DNA from: Verrucomicrobium sp.
GTDB lineage: Bacteria > Verrucomicrobiota > Verrucomicrobiia > Limisphaerales > UBA9464
Reading direction: 5' to 3'
Length of the DNA: 47,033 nt
NCBI GenBank assembly: GCA_021298285.1
Contig: JAJTFN010000099.1
Location: forward strand, 1 to 47,033
A program made the position numbers and the translations under genes. Below the pieces are notes generated by a model. It did not search any database and was not told the origin of the DNA. It saw nothing but the letters and a program-made list of their open reading frames with translations. How positions within the stretch are numbered: the first letter of the stretch is position 1; the number at the start of each line of letters is the position of its first letter. This document shows positions 28,301 to 35,245 of this stretch, one piece after another.

Positions 28301-29818
28301 GGCCAGCCGACCCAGGAACTCAAGCCGATGCGCGACCGGTTGGTCCGCCTGGGAACGCAGAGCGCCCACGCCACCACCCGCGCCGCCGCCTGGGCGTCAT
28401 TGGCCGTCGTGGACGGTTCCTTCGACGGCCTCTGGCAGACCGCCTCGGCCAAGCCGGCCACGCTGGCGGACCTCTTGGCCGCCATCCCGCTGGTGAGCGA
28501 TCCCGACTTCCGTGCCAAGGCCTACGGCCTGGTCCGCCCGGTGGTCTCGGGCGAATCCCCGCTGGTGGCCGATGCCTCCAAGAAGGGTGGAGCGCGCTTT
28601 GTGCGCATCGAGCTGCCCCGGCGCGGCACCCTGACCCTCGCCGAGGTGGAGGTCTGGGCTGGCGGACAGAATGTCGCCCGCCGCGGCAAGGCCACGCAGT
28701 CCACGACCGCCAACTCGGGCGACGCCGCCCGGGCCATCGACGGCAACACCGACGGCTCGTTCGCCTCGGGCTCCCAGACCCACTCCGTGGAGAACGACCG
28801 GAATCCTTGGTGGGAGGTCGATCTCGGCTCCGAGCAGCCGGTGGATGCCGTCTCGGTGTGGAACCGCACCGAGGGTGACCTCGGCCAGCGGCTCAACGGG
28901 TTCCATCTGACCCTGCTCGACGCGGGCCGCCAGGAGGTCGCCTCGCAGAAGGGCGTGCCGGCGCCGGCCCGCAACGTGCGTCTGCCCGTCTCGGTGGACG
29001 CCTCGGGTGGCCTGCGCCGTGCGGCCATGCGGGCCCTGCTCAGCATGAACGAGAAGCCCGACGAGGTGTTCAACCTCTTCGCCCAGCTCATCGCCAAGGG
29101 CGACAGCGTGCCGGCGGCGGCCCAGGGTCTGCGCCAGCTGCCTCGCACCGCCTGGAATGCCCAGGCTGCCGGCTCGGCGGCGACGGCGCTGGTCCGCTGG
29201 GCATCGGCCGTCCCGACCGATTCGCGCACCGACATCGGCTACGTGGACGCGCTGCAGACGGCCTCGGACCTCGCCGGTATGATGCCCGGGACGGCGGCCT
29301 CGGCCCTGCGGGCCCAGCTCAAGCAACTGCGGGTCTCGGTGTTTGTGATCCGGACGGTGCGCGAGCAGATGCGCTATGACGTGCCGCGCCTGGTCGTCGA
29401 GGCGGGCAAGCCCTTCGAGATCGTCCTCGAGAACGACGACTTCATGCCCCACAACCTGGTGGTGGTGAAGCCCGGCGCCCGCGAGGCCGTCGGTGCCGCC
29501 GCCGACACGATGCAGCCGGGGGCGCTCGACCGCGATGGGCGTGCCTACGTGCCCGCGCTTCCGGCCGTGGTGGGGGCCACCCGCCTGATCGAGTCCGGCG
29601 GCCGGGCCACCCTCAAGCTGACCGCGCCCGCCCAGGCCGGCGACTACGAGTACGTGTGCACCTTCCCCGGGCACTGGCCGGTCATGTGGGGTCGGGCACT
29701 GGCCGGTCATGTGGGGTCGGTTGGTGGTCACCACCGACGTGGACGACTACCTGGCCAAGAACCCGATCGCGCCGGCCGCCGGCGGGGCGCACGCCCACGA
29801 GGAAGGCAAGTAGCCTGA
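25367..29818 (+). CDS. Giant secreted fusion: SGNH-like, PVC dehydrogenase-type propeller, HEAT, discoidin and azurin domains; C-terminus frameshifted
   Basis: 1483 residues from the ATG at 25367 (signal peptide MRSIRLVLSSLALTLAVGAQ). Order: SGNH/GDSL-like domain ~25-310 (IVGGAIADRMQHTGYFETL); beta-propeller of the Planctomycete/Verrucomicrobia 'membrane-bound dehydrogenase' type (TIGR02604-like) ~365-705 with two EF-hand-like loops (EDTNGDGKADKE, RDTNGDSKADTK); HEAT-like helices ~710-1060; F5/8 type C (discoidin) domain ~1065-1220 (GDAARAIDGNTDGSF, NPWWEVDLGSEQPVDAVSVW); azurin-like cupredoxin ~1325-1450. Type 1 copper ligands fit H1362, C1431, H1436 and M1440 (MPHNLVVV; YVCTFPGHWPVM). No CxxCH haem motif was found, unlike many relatives. 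A 25-base tandem duplication just after the Met ligand shifts frame and replaces the expected end (RLVVTTDVDDYLAKNP..., stop at 29813). Likely role: electron transfer or sugar oxidation outside the cytoplasm. Confidence 0.85.
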   Translation: MRSIRLVLSSLALTLAVGAQSLLQLQPGDHVAIVGGAIADRMQHTGYFETLVHDRFPDHRLVFRNLAAAGDEVANRHRSENFGSPDDWLGRVKADVILAFFGYNESFRGAEGLPKFKADLDAWVKHVRSGNYSGKGSPRVALISPAANERHPDANYPDRSVNNANLRLYAAAIAEVARDNGIPHADLFEPSLRLMTAATAKGRPLTINGFLLNEEGDKALAPVIFSGLIGGKVPTGDMEKLRRAVNEKNWQWHQRYRTVDGYNVYGGRSALAYQAGKGGFISDRNAPAPYISNYKVMQEEMSQRDVLTSNRDLRVWAVARDGDLKVDDSNLPAITRVDSNKPGPNADGSPVYLGGEEAIAKMTVHSGMAVNLFADEKRFPNLVNPVQMAWDTRGRLWVAVWPNYPERTPTSKVGDKLLIYEDTNGDGKADKETVFMDDLNCPTGFQFYKDGVLLMQAPDLWWIRDTNGDSKADTKERILMGLDSADSHHTANAICLDPGGAIYLSDGVFHRTQVETGDGALRNNDGAIYRFEPRTHQFETYVAYGFANPHGRVFDGWGNDIITDATGNANYFGPAFSGRIDYPNKHSGMKEFWNRPSRPCPGTGFLTSRHFPEEFQGNFLNLNVISFQGIFRVKVSQDGSGLKGETQENLISSTDPNFRPICVSMGPDGAIYFADWHQSIIGHMQHHLRDPNRGHQYGRVYRITYKGRPLMKPVKIEGQSIPALLELLKEPENQTRELAKIELGKRDTAKVVAAVRQWAAGLDAKDPDYEHHLMEALWVHQWHNVVDAERLNRMLNSPDANARAAAGRVLCYWRDRVPGALGLFAKLADDENPRVRLEAVRGASFFRSADAAEVALAILKRPLDYYLEYTLKETLRQLEPQWRKAVAEGRPIAEKNPAGLQYLLKSLSTAEILKLPRVEPVLADLLGRAGVPDAERGIALNDLAGLRKVSRPALLVSLLEKPESKAEDALSSLARLLPGQPTQELKPMRDRLVRLGTQSAHATTRAAAWASLAVVDGSFDGLWQTASAKPATLADLLAAIPLVSDPDFRAKAYGLVRPVVSGESPLVADASKKGGARFVRIELPRRGTLTLAEVEVWAGGQNVARRGKATQSTTANSGDAARAIDGNTDGSFASGSQTHSVENDRNPWWEVDLGSEQPVDAVSVWNRTEGDLGQRLNGFHLTLLDAGRQEVASQKGVPAPARNVRLPVSVDASGGLRRAAMRALLSMNEKPDEVFNLFAQLIAKGDSVPAAAQGLRQLPRTAWNAQAAGSAATALVRWASAVPTDSRTDIGYVDALQTASDLAGMMPGTAASALRAQLKQLRVSVFVIRTVREQMRYDVPRLVVEAGKPFEIVLENDDFMPHNLVVVKPGAREAVGAAADTMQPGALDRDGRAYVPALPAVVGATRLIESGGRATLKLTAPAQAGDYEYVCTFPGHWPVMWGRALAGHVGSVGGHHRRGRLPGQEPDRAGRRRGARPRGRQVA
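29669..29718 (+). repeat. 25-base perfect tandem duplication inside the azurin domain
   Basis: Bases 29669-29693 are repeated exactly at 29694-29718. Each copy starts GGGCACTGG and ends TGTGGGGTC, covering the codons for the second His and Met copper ligands. With one copy the frame continues MWGRLVVTTDVDDYLAKNP to a stop at 29811-29813, as expected for azurin-type proteins. With two copies the frame shifts by one and runs to 29818. Confidence 0.9.
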
Positions 29819-29843
29819 TGGTCTGACGACCGTCCTCTCCGAG

Positions 29844-29881
29844 GGCCGGGAACCTCCTCCCATGAGGTTCCCGGCCTTTTT
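29844..29881 (+). terminator. Rho-independent terminator after the azurin-fusion gene
   Basis: Perfect 13-base stem GGCCGGGAACCTC (29844-29856) with GAGGTTCCCGGCC (29864-29876), 7-base loop, then five T. It lies 26 bases after the stop at 29818 and 33 bases before the SRPBCC gene, so that gene probably has its own promoter or depends on read-through. Confidence 0.92.
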
Positions 29882-29913
29882 GCATCCGGGGCTGTTTTGA
29901 CGCAGGCTGCACC

Positions 29914-30372
29914 ATGACCTTGGTCTACGAGACGACGACCCGAATCCGGGCCCCCGTTCAGGCCCTCTTCGACTTCCACCAGGATCCGGCCAACTTGCAT
30001 CGCATCCAGCCCCCCGGGGTGCGGGTGGTGGAGGTGGTCCTTCCGGCCGAGTGGCGTGTGGGCGCCTGCGTGTCGGTCCGCGTCCGGATCCTGGGGCTCG
30101 TCCCGCAGGCCTGGGAGGTACGCCTCGAGGAGGTGTGTCCGCCGACGCGGCTGGTGGATGTGGCCGTCCGTGGGCCGTACCCGGTGTGGAGGCATGTCCA
30201 TGCGTTCCGGGAAGACGGTCCGGGCCACTCCACGCTGACCGACCGGGTCGAGTACCAACCGCCTTGGGGGCGATTCGGGAGGCTGCTCGACCGGGTATTC
30301 TTCAGACCCCAGCTGGCGGTGATGTTCGCGTGGAGGCAGTGGCGGACCCGCCGGTTGCTGGAGCAGGCCTGA
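29914..30372 (+). CDS. SRPBCC (START/Bet v1-like) family protein
   Basis: 152 residues beginning MTLVYETTTRIRAPVQALFD, the usual first strand and helix of polyketide-cyclase/CoxG-like SRPBCC proteins; then LHRIQPPGVRVVEVVLPAEW, WEVRLEEVCPPTRLVDVAV and a C-terminal helix LLDRVFFRPQLAVMFAWRQW. The fold binds hydrophobic ligands, but no ligand or reaction can be assigned. No signal peptide. It follows a strong terminator, so it is likely transcribed separately from the upstream gene. Confidence 0.75.
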   Translation: MTLVYETTTRIRAPVQALFDFHQDPANLHRIQPPGVRVVEVVLPAEWRVGACVSVRVRILGLVPQAWEVRLEEVCPPTRLVDVAVRGPYPVWRHVHAFREDGPGHSTLTDRVEYQPPWGRFGRLLDRVFFRPQLAVMFAWRQWRTRRLLEQA

Positions 30373-30536
30373 CCACGCCACGGAGGGTGGGTCCGGGTCT
30401 GGGCCAGGCTTCACCCGCCTCCTGCCACCGTCATCACCCGTGCCCGAGGTCACGGGGAATTGCTTGGCACTGCCTCGCCGTCCGGCGCAGGGCCGATGAA
30501 CCCCGGGCAGAGGTGCGATGCCCTGGACTCCCGGTC

Positions 30537-31049
30537 CTACTCGTTGCCCTCCGGGAAGCGGAACGTCACGTTGGTGAAGGTGGCCCCACGGACCGTGATC
30601 GCCGGGATCCGGCCCGTGAAATTCGGGGTCGTCTTCAACCAGTCGGCCTTCGCCTCGAACTGGCTGGTGTCGCCGGCCTTCTCGCCGGTGGCCGCATTGG
30701 CGACCGGCAGCAGGGTCAACGTCGAGGTCCGGTTGGAGACCGTGGTCTCAAGGGCCAGGCTCGTGGCCGGGATCCGGATGAACGACTCCATGTGGCCGTC
30801 GAGAACGTAGCAAGTCAGAAGCCCGGTCTCGGCGGTGCGGACCAATTCCAGATGGAAGGCTTCGCGTCCGAGCACCACGGCGGTTCCCCCATGCGGGGGC
30901 CGATGTTCGTGCTTGTGGCCGTGCCCATGGTCATGGCCGGCGTGGTCATGGCCGGCGTGGTCGTCCTTGCCGCCGCACCCGGCGAGCAGGGTCGCAACGC
31001 TGAGGGCGAGGATGCCGATGGGCAGGGGGGTGGGAGTCGCAGGCTTCAT
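30537..31049 (-). CDS. Histidine-rich lipoprotein, probably metal-binding
   Basis: 170 residues with a lipoprotein signal and lipobox LLAGC (Cys 25). Directly after lies a His/Asp/Gly cluster (about 30-54: DDHAGHDHAGHDHGHGH and on to HEHRPPHGG), a typical Zn, Ni or Cu buffer. The rest (TAVVLGREAFHLELVRTAET, GLLTCYVLDGHMESFIRIPA) resembles a domain often found near metal-efflux systems in this phylum; that link is a recollection, not shown here. It is anchored in a membrane facing the periplasm. The neighbouring pseudopilin-like gene is 140 bases upstream on the same strand. Confidence 0.75.
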   Translation of the reverse strand: MKPATPTPLPIGILALSVATLLAGCGGKDDHAGHDHAGHDHGHGHKHEHRPPHGGTAVVLGREAFHLELVRTAETGLLTCYVLDGHMESFIRIPATSLALETTVSNRTSTLTLLPVANAATGEKAGDTSQFEAKADWLKTTPNFTGRIPAITVRGATFTNVTFRFPEGNE

Positions 31050-31189
31050 GGATCGCTGGGGTTTCGCGTCAGTTCGTCGTGGTTGTCAATCGGGTCGAGT
31101 TTGGCTCCGGCAAAACCACCGCACCCATCGTCCAGCAGATTCGCGGGCGGTGCCCAGCCGGCCGGAAGATGGCCTCCGGGGTGGCTTGG

Positions 31190-31906
31190 TCAATCCGGCG
31201 GCCGGGCGATGTTCTCGCCCCGATCGACCCGCGCCTTGAGCAGCGAGGCCGAGACGGACGAGACATGGCCGCAGGCCATCAGTTCGTTGGCGCGGCCGCT
31301 GTCGTGGCGGGCCGATGGTGTCCCGGTGCCATGGCGGTCAGGCTGGATGTCGTCGAGGACCGCGTCCCATCCCCCGGGCACCCAGTTCCGGGAGTGGGTG
31401 TGGTCGTTGGAGAGACTGGGGTCCTTGGCCGTCGCCACCTCGAAGAGGGTCACCGTGTCCGTCGGGTTCTTCAGCGTGTCGAGGCGGCGGAACGATTCAG
31501 TCACCCCGCCGAAGGGCCCCACGAGGTCCACCATGACGTATTCATTGGGGATGTAGCTTGAGGCGAAGTGGGCCACCCGGGCTTTCCGCTGCGGGTCCGC
31601 GGGGCATGCCCGGATCGCGTCGACGTTCCCGACGTAGGGGCGCAGGGTGAAGATCCACGACCGGTTGGTGGCCGAGGTTCCGTGGGTGGTCTCCGGGAAG
31701 AAGCCGCCGTGGTCGTCGGCGTACATCTGGATGCCCAAGCCCAGTTGGTGGAGGCCCGACAGGCAAGACGTCGCCCGGGCCCTGGATTGAGCCTTGGCGA
31801 GCGAGGGCAGGAGAAGTCCGGCGAGGATCGCAATGATGGCGATGACCACCAGCAATTCGATCAGCGTGAACCCGTGGCGCCCATGGTTGGAACCCGTGAT
31901 TTGCAA
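31190..31906 (-). CDS. Type II secretion/type IV pilin-like protein (prepilin N-terminus)
   Basis: 238 residues. The class III signal [20 protein letters not shown] has the prepilin peptidase site G|F and Glu at +5, followed by a helical spine ([18 protein letters not shown]). The globular part has [17 protein letters not shown] and a proposed end with [12 protein letters not shown]; this is the large family of DUF1559-like/H-X9-DG pseudopilin proteins expanded in Planctomycetes and Verrucomicrobia. The start is a TTG at 31906: an in-frame TGA lies six codons upstream and no ATG or GTG precedes the signal. Genomes of this group carry many copies, so a specific role cannot be assigned. Confidence 0.85.
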   Translation of the reverse strand: MQITGSNHGRHGFTLIELLVVIAIIAILAGLLLPSLAKAQSRARATSCLSGLHQLGLGIQMYADDHGGFFPETTHGTSATNRSWIFTLRPYVGNVDAIRACPADPQRKARVAHFASSYIPNEYVMVDLVGPFGGVTESFRRLDTLKNPTDTVTLFEVATAKDPSLSNDHTHSRNWVPGGWDAVLDDIQPDRHGTGTPSARHDSGRANELMACGHVSSVSASLLKARVDRGENIARPPD

Positions 31907-32045
31907 ACCGATTGCAACTAATCATCCGCCGCCGGCTCCGGCAAACAAAAACCCCGGATCTTTGGGGGTCACGGCTCCATCGCAGGCAACCCGGGGAGTC
32001 GGTTGCCCACCGGTGCCATCCGCTGGAACCCGTCTCACCCTCAAT

Positions 32046-32072
32046 CCAACAAGGTGACAGGTTCACCGTTGG
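32046..32072. repeat. REP-like palindromic repeat, copy 1
   Basis: Pattern CCAAC-N3-GTGA-N5-TCAC-N1-GTTGG, an imperfect inverted repeat. It matches copy 2 (32142-32168) at 25 of 27 positions. Confidence 0.6.
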
Positions 32073-32141
32073 CCACCTGATCGGTCGCGGCTGGGTGACC
32101 CGGGCAGGCCGATCGGGGGGCGAGGTGGTCAAACAGGGTGA

Positions 32142-32168
32142 CCAACAGGGTGACAGGTTCACAGTTGG
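32142..32168. repeat. REP-like palindromic repeat, copy 2
   Basis: Same pattern as copy 1, differing at two positions. It is preceded by a truncated third copy (AACAGGGTGACC, 32132-32143), so the element seems to have spread by local duplication. The 96-base spacing between copies is not helically regular. Confidence 0.6.
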
Positions 32169-32254
32169 TATCGCTGGGCTTCGGGCTTCCGGCGGGGTGG
32201 CGTTGGGAGTAGGTTCGGTGGCGTTGCTTTTTCTTTCCCGACCCGAGATCGCCC

Positions 32255-32668
32255 ATGAACGCACCATCGCGCCGATTCATCACCACCGCCGAGGCCCTGA
32301 AGGAGGACTTCAAGGGGCGCACGAACTACTGGTTGTGCCGGCCTGAGATCACCGATGCGAAGGATCTCCAGCTGTGCCGGGCGGTCCTGCCGGCCGGCGA
32401 GGGACACCCGTTTCACACGCACCCGGAGCTGGAGGAGATCATCTACGTCCTCGAGGGCGTGGTGGAGCAGTGGGTGGAGACCGAGCGGCGCATGCTCCAG
32501 GCCGGGGAGGTTGCCCACATCCCGGCGGGGATCGTGCATGCCACCTTCAATCCGACGACCGCCGACGCCGTGATCCTCGCGATCCTGTCGCCCGCCAAGG
32601 CGGATGGACCATTCCTGGTGGATGTCAGCGGCGAGGAACCGTGGCGATCCCTCCGCCCGAAGTCCTGA
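32255..32668 (+). CDS. Cupin-domain protein
   Basis: 137 residues, a single cupin barrel. Motif 1: HPFHTHPELEEIIYVLEG with metal ligands H54, H56 and E60. Motif 2: GEVAHIPAGIVHATFNPT with the last His. LCRAVLPAGEG precedes motif 1. Likely a small metal-dependent isomerase or oxygenase, or a sugar/auxin-binding-type cupin; sequence alone does not give the substrate. Isolated gene, convergent with the DUF309 gene 34 bases away. Confidence 0.85.
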   Translation: MNAPSRRFITTAEALKEDFKGRTNYWLCRPEITDAKDLQLCRAVLPAGEGHPFHTHPELEEIIYVLEGVVEQWVETERRMLQAGEVAHIPAGIVHATFNPTTADAVILAILSPAKADGPFLVDVSGEEPWRSLRPKS

Positions 32669-32702
32669 CCGCTCGCCCGGGTCGGGCCGGACTGGGGCGG
32701 TT

Positions 32703-33137
32703 TCAGGGATCCAGGAGCTCGATCCGGGGTGGGGGCCGGTCGGCGAGCGGATTGTCCCGGAAGCCCGACGATTCGATCGCCTGCCGCCAGCAGCGGATGT
32801 CCTCCAGCGCTGCCCCGAGGTCCAGTCGCCAGTGGATGGCCGGATACTTGGCGAGATTGGCCGCGGCGAGGTTGAACAGGGCGACCGCAGGCTTCAGCCG
32901 GCCCTTCTGGAGGTGGACGAAGGCCCCGGCCCACTGGATGAGCCCCTTGTGGAAGGCATGGTTGGCTCCGCTCCGTCCCTCCGCGAGCCAGAGTTCCTCG
33001 AGCACGTCGTGGGCTTCGAAATAGAGGCCCTGGTTGAAGCACTGGAAGAACCCGAGGTATTGGCGCGGCAGGCCGTCGATCCCATCGGCGGGGAGGTCGG
33101 CCAGCAGGGCGACGATGCGGGGGCTCTTGTGGCTCAT
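32703..33137 (-). CDS. DUF309 family protein
   Basis: 144 residues from the ATG at 33137. The helical DUF309 core is clear: FNQGLYFEAHDVLEELWLAE (conserved YFEAHDVLEELW), then HAFHKGLIQWAGAFVHLQKG. Function of the family is unknown. The frame extends 50 codons further upstream but without domain content. Divergent from pstA with a 237-base gap in which no Pho-box-like tandem repeat was found. Confidence 0.85.
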   Translation of the reverse strand: MSHKSPRIVALLADLPADGIDGLPRQYLGFFQCFNQGLYFEAHDVLEELWLAEGRSGANHAFHKGLIQWAGAFVHLQKGRLKPAVALFNLAAANLAKYPAIHWRLDLGAALEDIRCWRQAIESSGFRDNPLADRPPPRIELLDP

Positions 33138-33374
33138 GTCGGGTTGGAAGGCCTCACCGTGGACGGTCGACGAGGTCGCCGGTGTGCGGCCCACGGCCCA
33201 GAGGTCGGGTGTCGGAGGTTGGATCCTCACCGGTGGCCTGCCAAGTCCGCCCTTGGATGGCGGTTCGGGCGGCTCGCGGGCGCCCAACGGACACGCGGTG
33301 TCGATCGGGGATCATGCCTCGATGCTTTCCATTCGGTCGCATCGGGTCGACCATGGGGAATCGTTTCCGTGCCG

Positions 33375-34334
33375 ATGAATCAGGATTCCACACCCGAGAG
33401 GCCCCGATCCCCGGCGCCGTTGGCCCGGCGCCGGTCCATCGCCCACGGGGATGATTGGCTCCCGCGCCTGGCCGGTGTGGTGGCCTGGGGGATCGGACTT
33501 TCCATGCTGTGGGTGACGGTGATCCTGGTGGTGGAGGCGTCGCGATCCCTGGCCGGTGTCCCCGATGGGCCAACCGGCGCGTCGATGCCCCCGATCCGCG
33601 GGACGGTGGGACCGACGGTGTTCGGGGGGCTTCCCAGCGGGTGGGCGGTGCTCCAGGCGATCGCGGCGCGCGCCTTCCCGCTGCTGCTGATTCTGGTGCC
33701 CGCCGGCGTGTTGTCGGGAGTGTTCCTGGCTGAACAGGCATCGTCGCCTCGCCCTGGGGCCCGGTGGCTGCGGGGGGCGTTCCATGGGGTGGCGGGGGTG
33801 CCCGGCCTGGTGTTCGGGGCGCTCGGAGGGGTGCTCCTTTCCGTTCCCGCGGTCCTGGGTTCGGCCCGTCAGGGAGTCGATGCCGCCTCGGCGGCCGCCG
33901 GGCCTCCGGCTCTGTCCTGGGTTCCGGTCTCCCTGGCCCTGGTATCCCTGGCGCCGGTGGTGACGGCCTCTGAACAGGCCCTCCGTTCGATTCCGCGATC
34001 TTGGCGCGCCTCCGCCATCGCCCTGGGCGCCTCCCGCCTCCAGGTGCTGTTCCATCTGCTGGTGCCCAACGCCCTCCGGGCCTCGGCCGCATGGACACTC
34101 CTGCTCCTGGTCGGGGTGGCGCTCACCATCGGGCAGGCTTCCGGTCTGGACGGCCTGCGTCTGGGGGCGTTGGATCCGGCCCTCGGGGCGTCCGACCCTT
34201 CTACCGACGGCGGCGTTGCCCGCCGGGCCCTGCCCATGGTCCTCGGGTTTCTGGTCTCGCTGTCCGCGATTTCGGGGGCTCTCGGCGGTTGGCTGCGATC
34301 GCGGACCCTCCCGACACCTCCCGACCGGGATTGA
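33375..34334 (+). CDS. pstA: Phosphate-type ABC permease (PstA-like)
   Basis: 319 residues from the ATG at 33375, with about six membrane helices: LAGVVAWGIGLSMLWVTVIL, AFPLLLILVPAGVLSGVFLA, GVPGLVFGALGGVLLSVPAV, VSLALVSLAPVVTASEQALR, TLLLLVGVALTIGQASGL, LGFLVSLSAISGALGGWL. The permease EAA loop is SWRASAIALGASRLQVLFHL. PstA-like features are VPGLVFGALGG and the position before pstB and phoU. It is divergent, with a long middle insertion, and no pstC or pstS precedes it. Pst systems import phosphate across the inner membrane. The partner permease must be elsewhere, or this forms an unusual homomeric pore. Confidence 0.72.
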   Translation: MNQDSTPERPRSPAPLARRRSIAHGDDWLPRLAGVVAWGIGLSMLWVTVILVVEASRSLAGVPDGPTGASMPPIRGTVGPTVFGGLPSGWAVLQAIAARAFPLLLILVPAGVLSGVFLAEQASSPRPGARWLRGAFHGVAGVPGLVFGALGGVLLSVPAVLGSARQGVDAASAAAGPPALSWVPVSLALVSLAPVVTASEQALRSIPRSWRASAIALGASRLQVLFHLLVPNALRASAAWTLLLLVGVALTIGQASGLDGLRLGALDPALGASDPSTDGGVARRALPMVLGFLVSLSAISGALGGWLRSRTLPTPPDRD

Positions 34335-34338
34335 CGCC

Positions 34339-35118
34339 GTGAACGCCAAGGCCTGTTTCCAGACACCCGCCCGGATCGAGGTCCGTGGCCTGTCCGTCGG
34401 GTACGGGGACACCCAGGCGCTGCGGTCGGTGACGCTGACCGTCCCGGAGCGGCGGATCACCGCCCTCATCGGGCCCGCGGGTTCCGGCAAGTCCACGCTG
34501 CTCCGGTGCCTGAACCGGATGATCGACCTTGTCGACGGCGTGCGGATCTCCGGCGAGTGCCGGGTGGGCGGGGTCGAGATCCGCGACCCGGGCGTGGACG
34601 TCGGTTGGCTTCGCCGGCGGGTGGGGTTGGTCGCCCGTGATCCCGGCCTTCTCCCGCGGTCGGTCTTCGACAACGTGGCCTTCGGTGCCCGGCTCGCCGG
34701 GTGCCGCGGTACCGAGTTGCACGACCGGGTCGCGGCGGCCCTTCAACGGGCATGCGTGTGGAGCGAGGTGAAGGACCGACTCGGCGACATCGCTCCCGGG
34801 CTGCCGGAAGGCCTGCAGCGCCGCCTGGGCATCGCCCGGGCCCTGGCGGTCGACCCGCAGGTGCTGCTGCTCGACGAGCCCGCCGGCGGACTGGATCCCG
34901 TCGCCTCGGCCGGCATCGAGGAGCTCCTTCGGGATCTGCGCCGGGATCTCACCCTGCTCATGGTCACCCATCGACTGCAGCAGGCCGCACGCATCGCCGA
35001 CCTCACCGCATTCCTCCTCGGCGGTGAGTTGGTCGAGGTCGACGACACCGGGCGCCTGTTCTCCCGGCCCGGGGATCCGCGAACCGAGGAGTACCTGACC
35101 GGCCGCCGCGCCGGCTGA
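34339..35118 (+). CDS. pstB: Phosphate ABC transporter ATPase, degenerate (PstB-like)
   Basis: 259 residues from the GTG at 34339, 4 bases after pstA. Overall similarity to PstB is strong: ALIGPAGSGKSTLLRCLNRM (Walker A 45-53), FDNVAFGARL, CVWSEVKDRL, VLLLDEP (D179), GIEELLRDLRRDLTLLMVTH (H211), QQAARIADLTAFLLGGELVE, RTEEYLTGR. But the Q-loop, normally VFQKP, is VARDP (Ala99), the signature LSGGQ is LPEGL (155-159), and the D-loop is AGGLDP instead of SALDP. Walker A, Walker B and the switch His are kept, so it can probably bind ATP, but coupling to the permease or composite-site hydrolysis may be altered. Confidence 0.8.
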   Translation: MNAKACFQTPARIEVRGLSVGYGDTQALRSVTLTVPERRITALIGPAGSGKSTLLRCLNRMIDLVDGVRISGECRVGGVEIRDPGVDVGWLRRRVGLVARDPGLLPRSVFDNVAFGARLAGCRGTELHDRVAAALQRACVWSEVKDRLGDIAPGLPEGLQRRLGIARALAVDPQVLLLDEPAGGLDPVASAGIEELLRDLRRDLTLLMVTHRLQQAARIADLTAFLLGGELVEVDDTGRLFSRPGDPRTEEYLTGRRAG

Positions 35119-35245
35119 GCCGGAATCGGTGGTGGGTGGCCTCCCGGTTCCCGGGGCATGGCTTCGTGGTCGGTCCTCGGTGCCGGCTGTGCAGGGGAAT
35201 CCCGGGTCGATTCCATCGTTTCCAAAATCCGGAGGCCGCGTCCCA

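Larger units (their letters stand above)
31907..32254. other. Intergenic region with REP-like palindromes
   Basis: 348 bases between the pseudopilin-like gene (minus) and the cupin gene (plus). It contains a short hairpin (GGCAACC 31985-31991 with GGTTGCC 32001-32007) and two copies of a 27-base imperfect palindrome, listed separately. No gene, tRNA or clear promoter was recognised. Confidence 0.6.

Noticed and set aside
25274-28369. A 1031-codon open frame on the minus strand opposite the azurin-fusion gene
   Set aside because: It is the mirror of a well-supported plus-strand gene, is extremely rich in Gly, Ala, Val and Arg without any domain motif, and arises from GC-rich codon bias.
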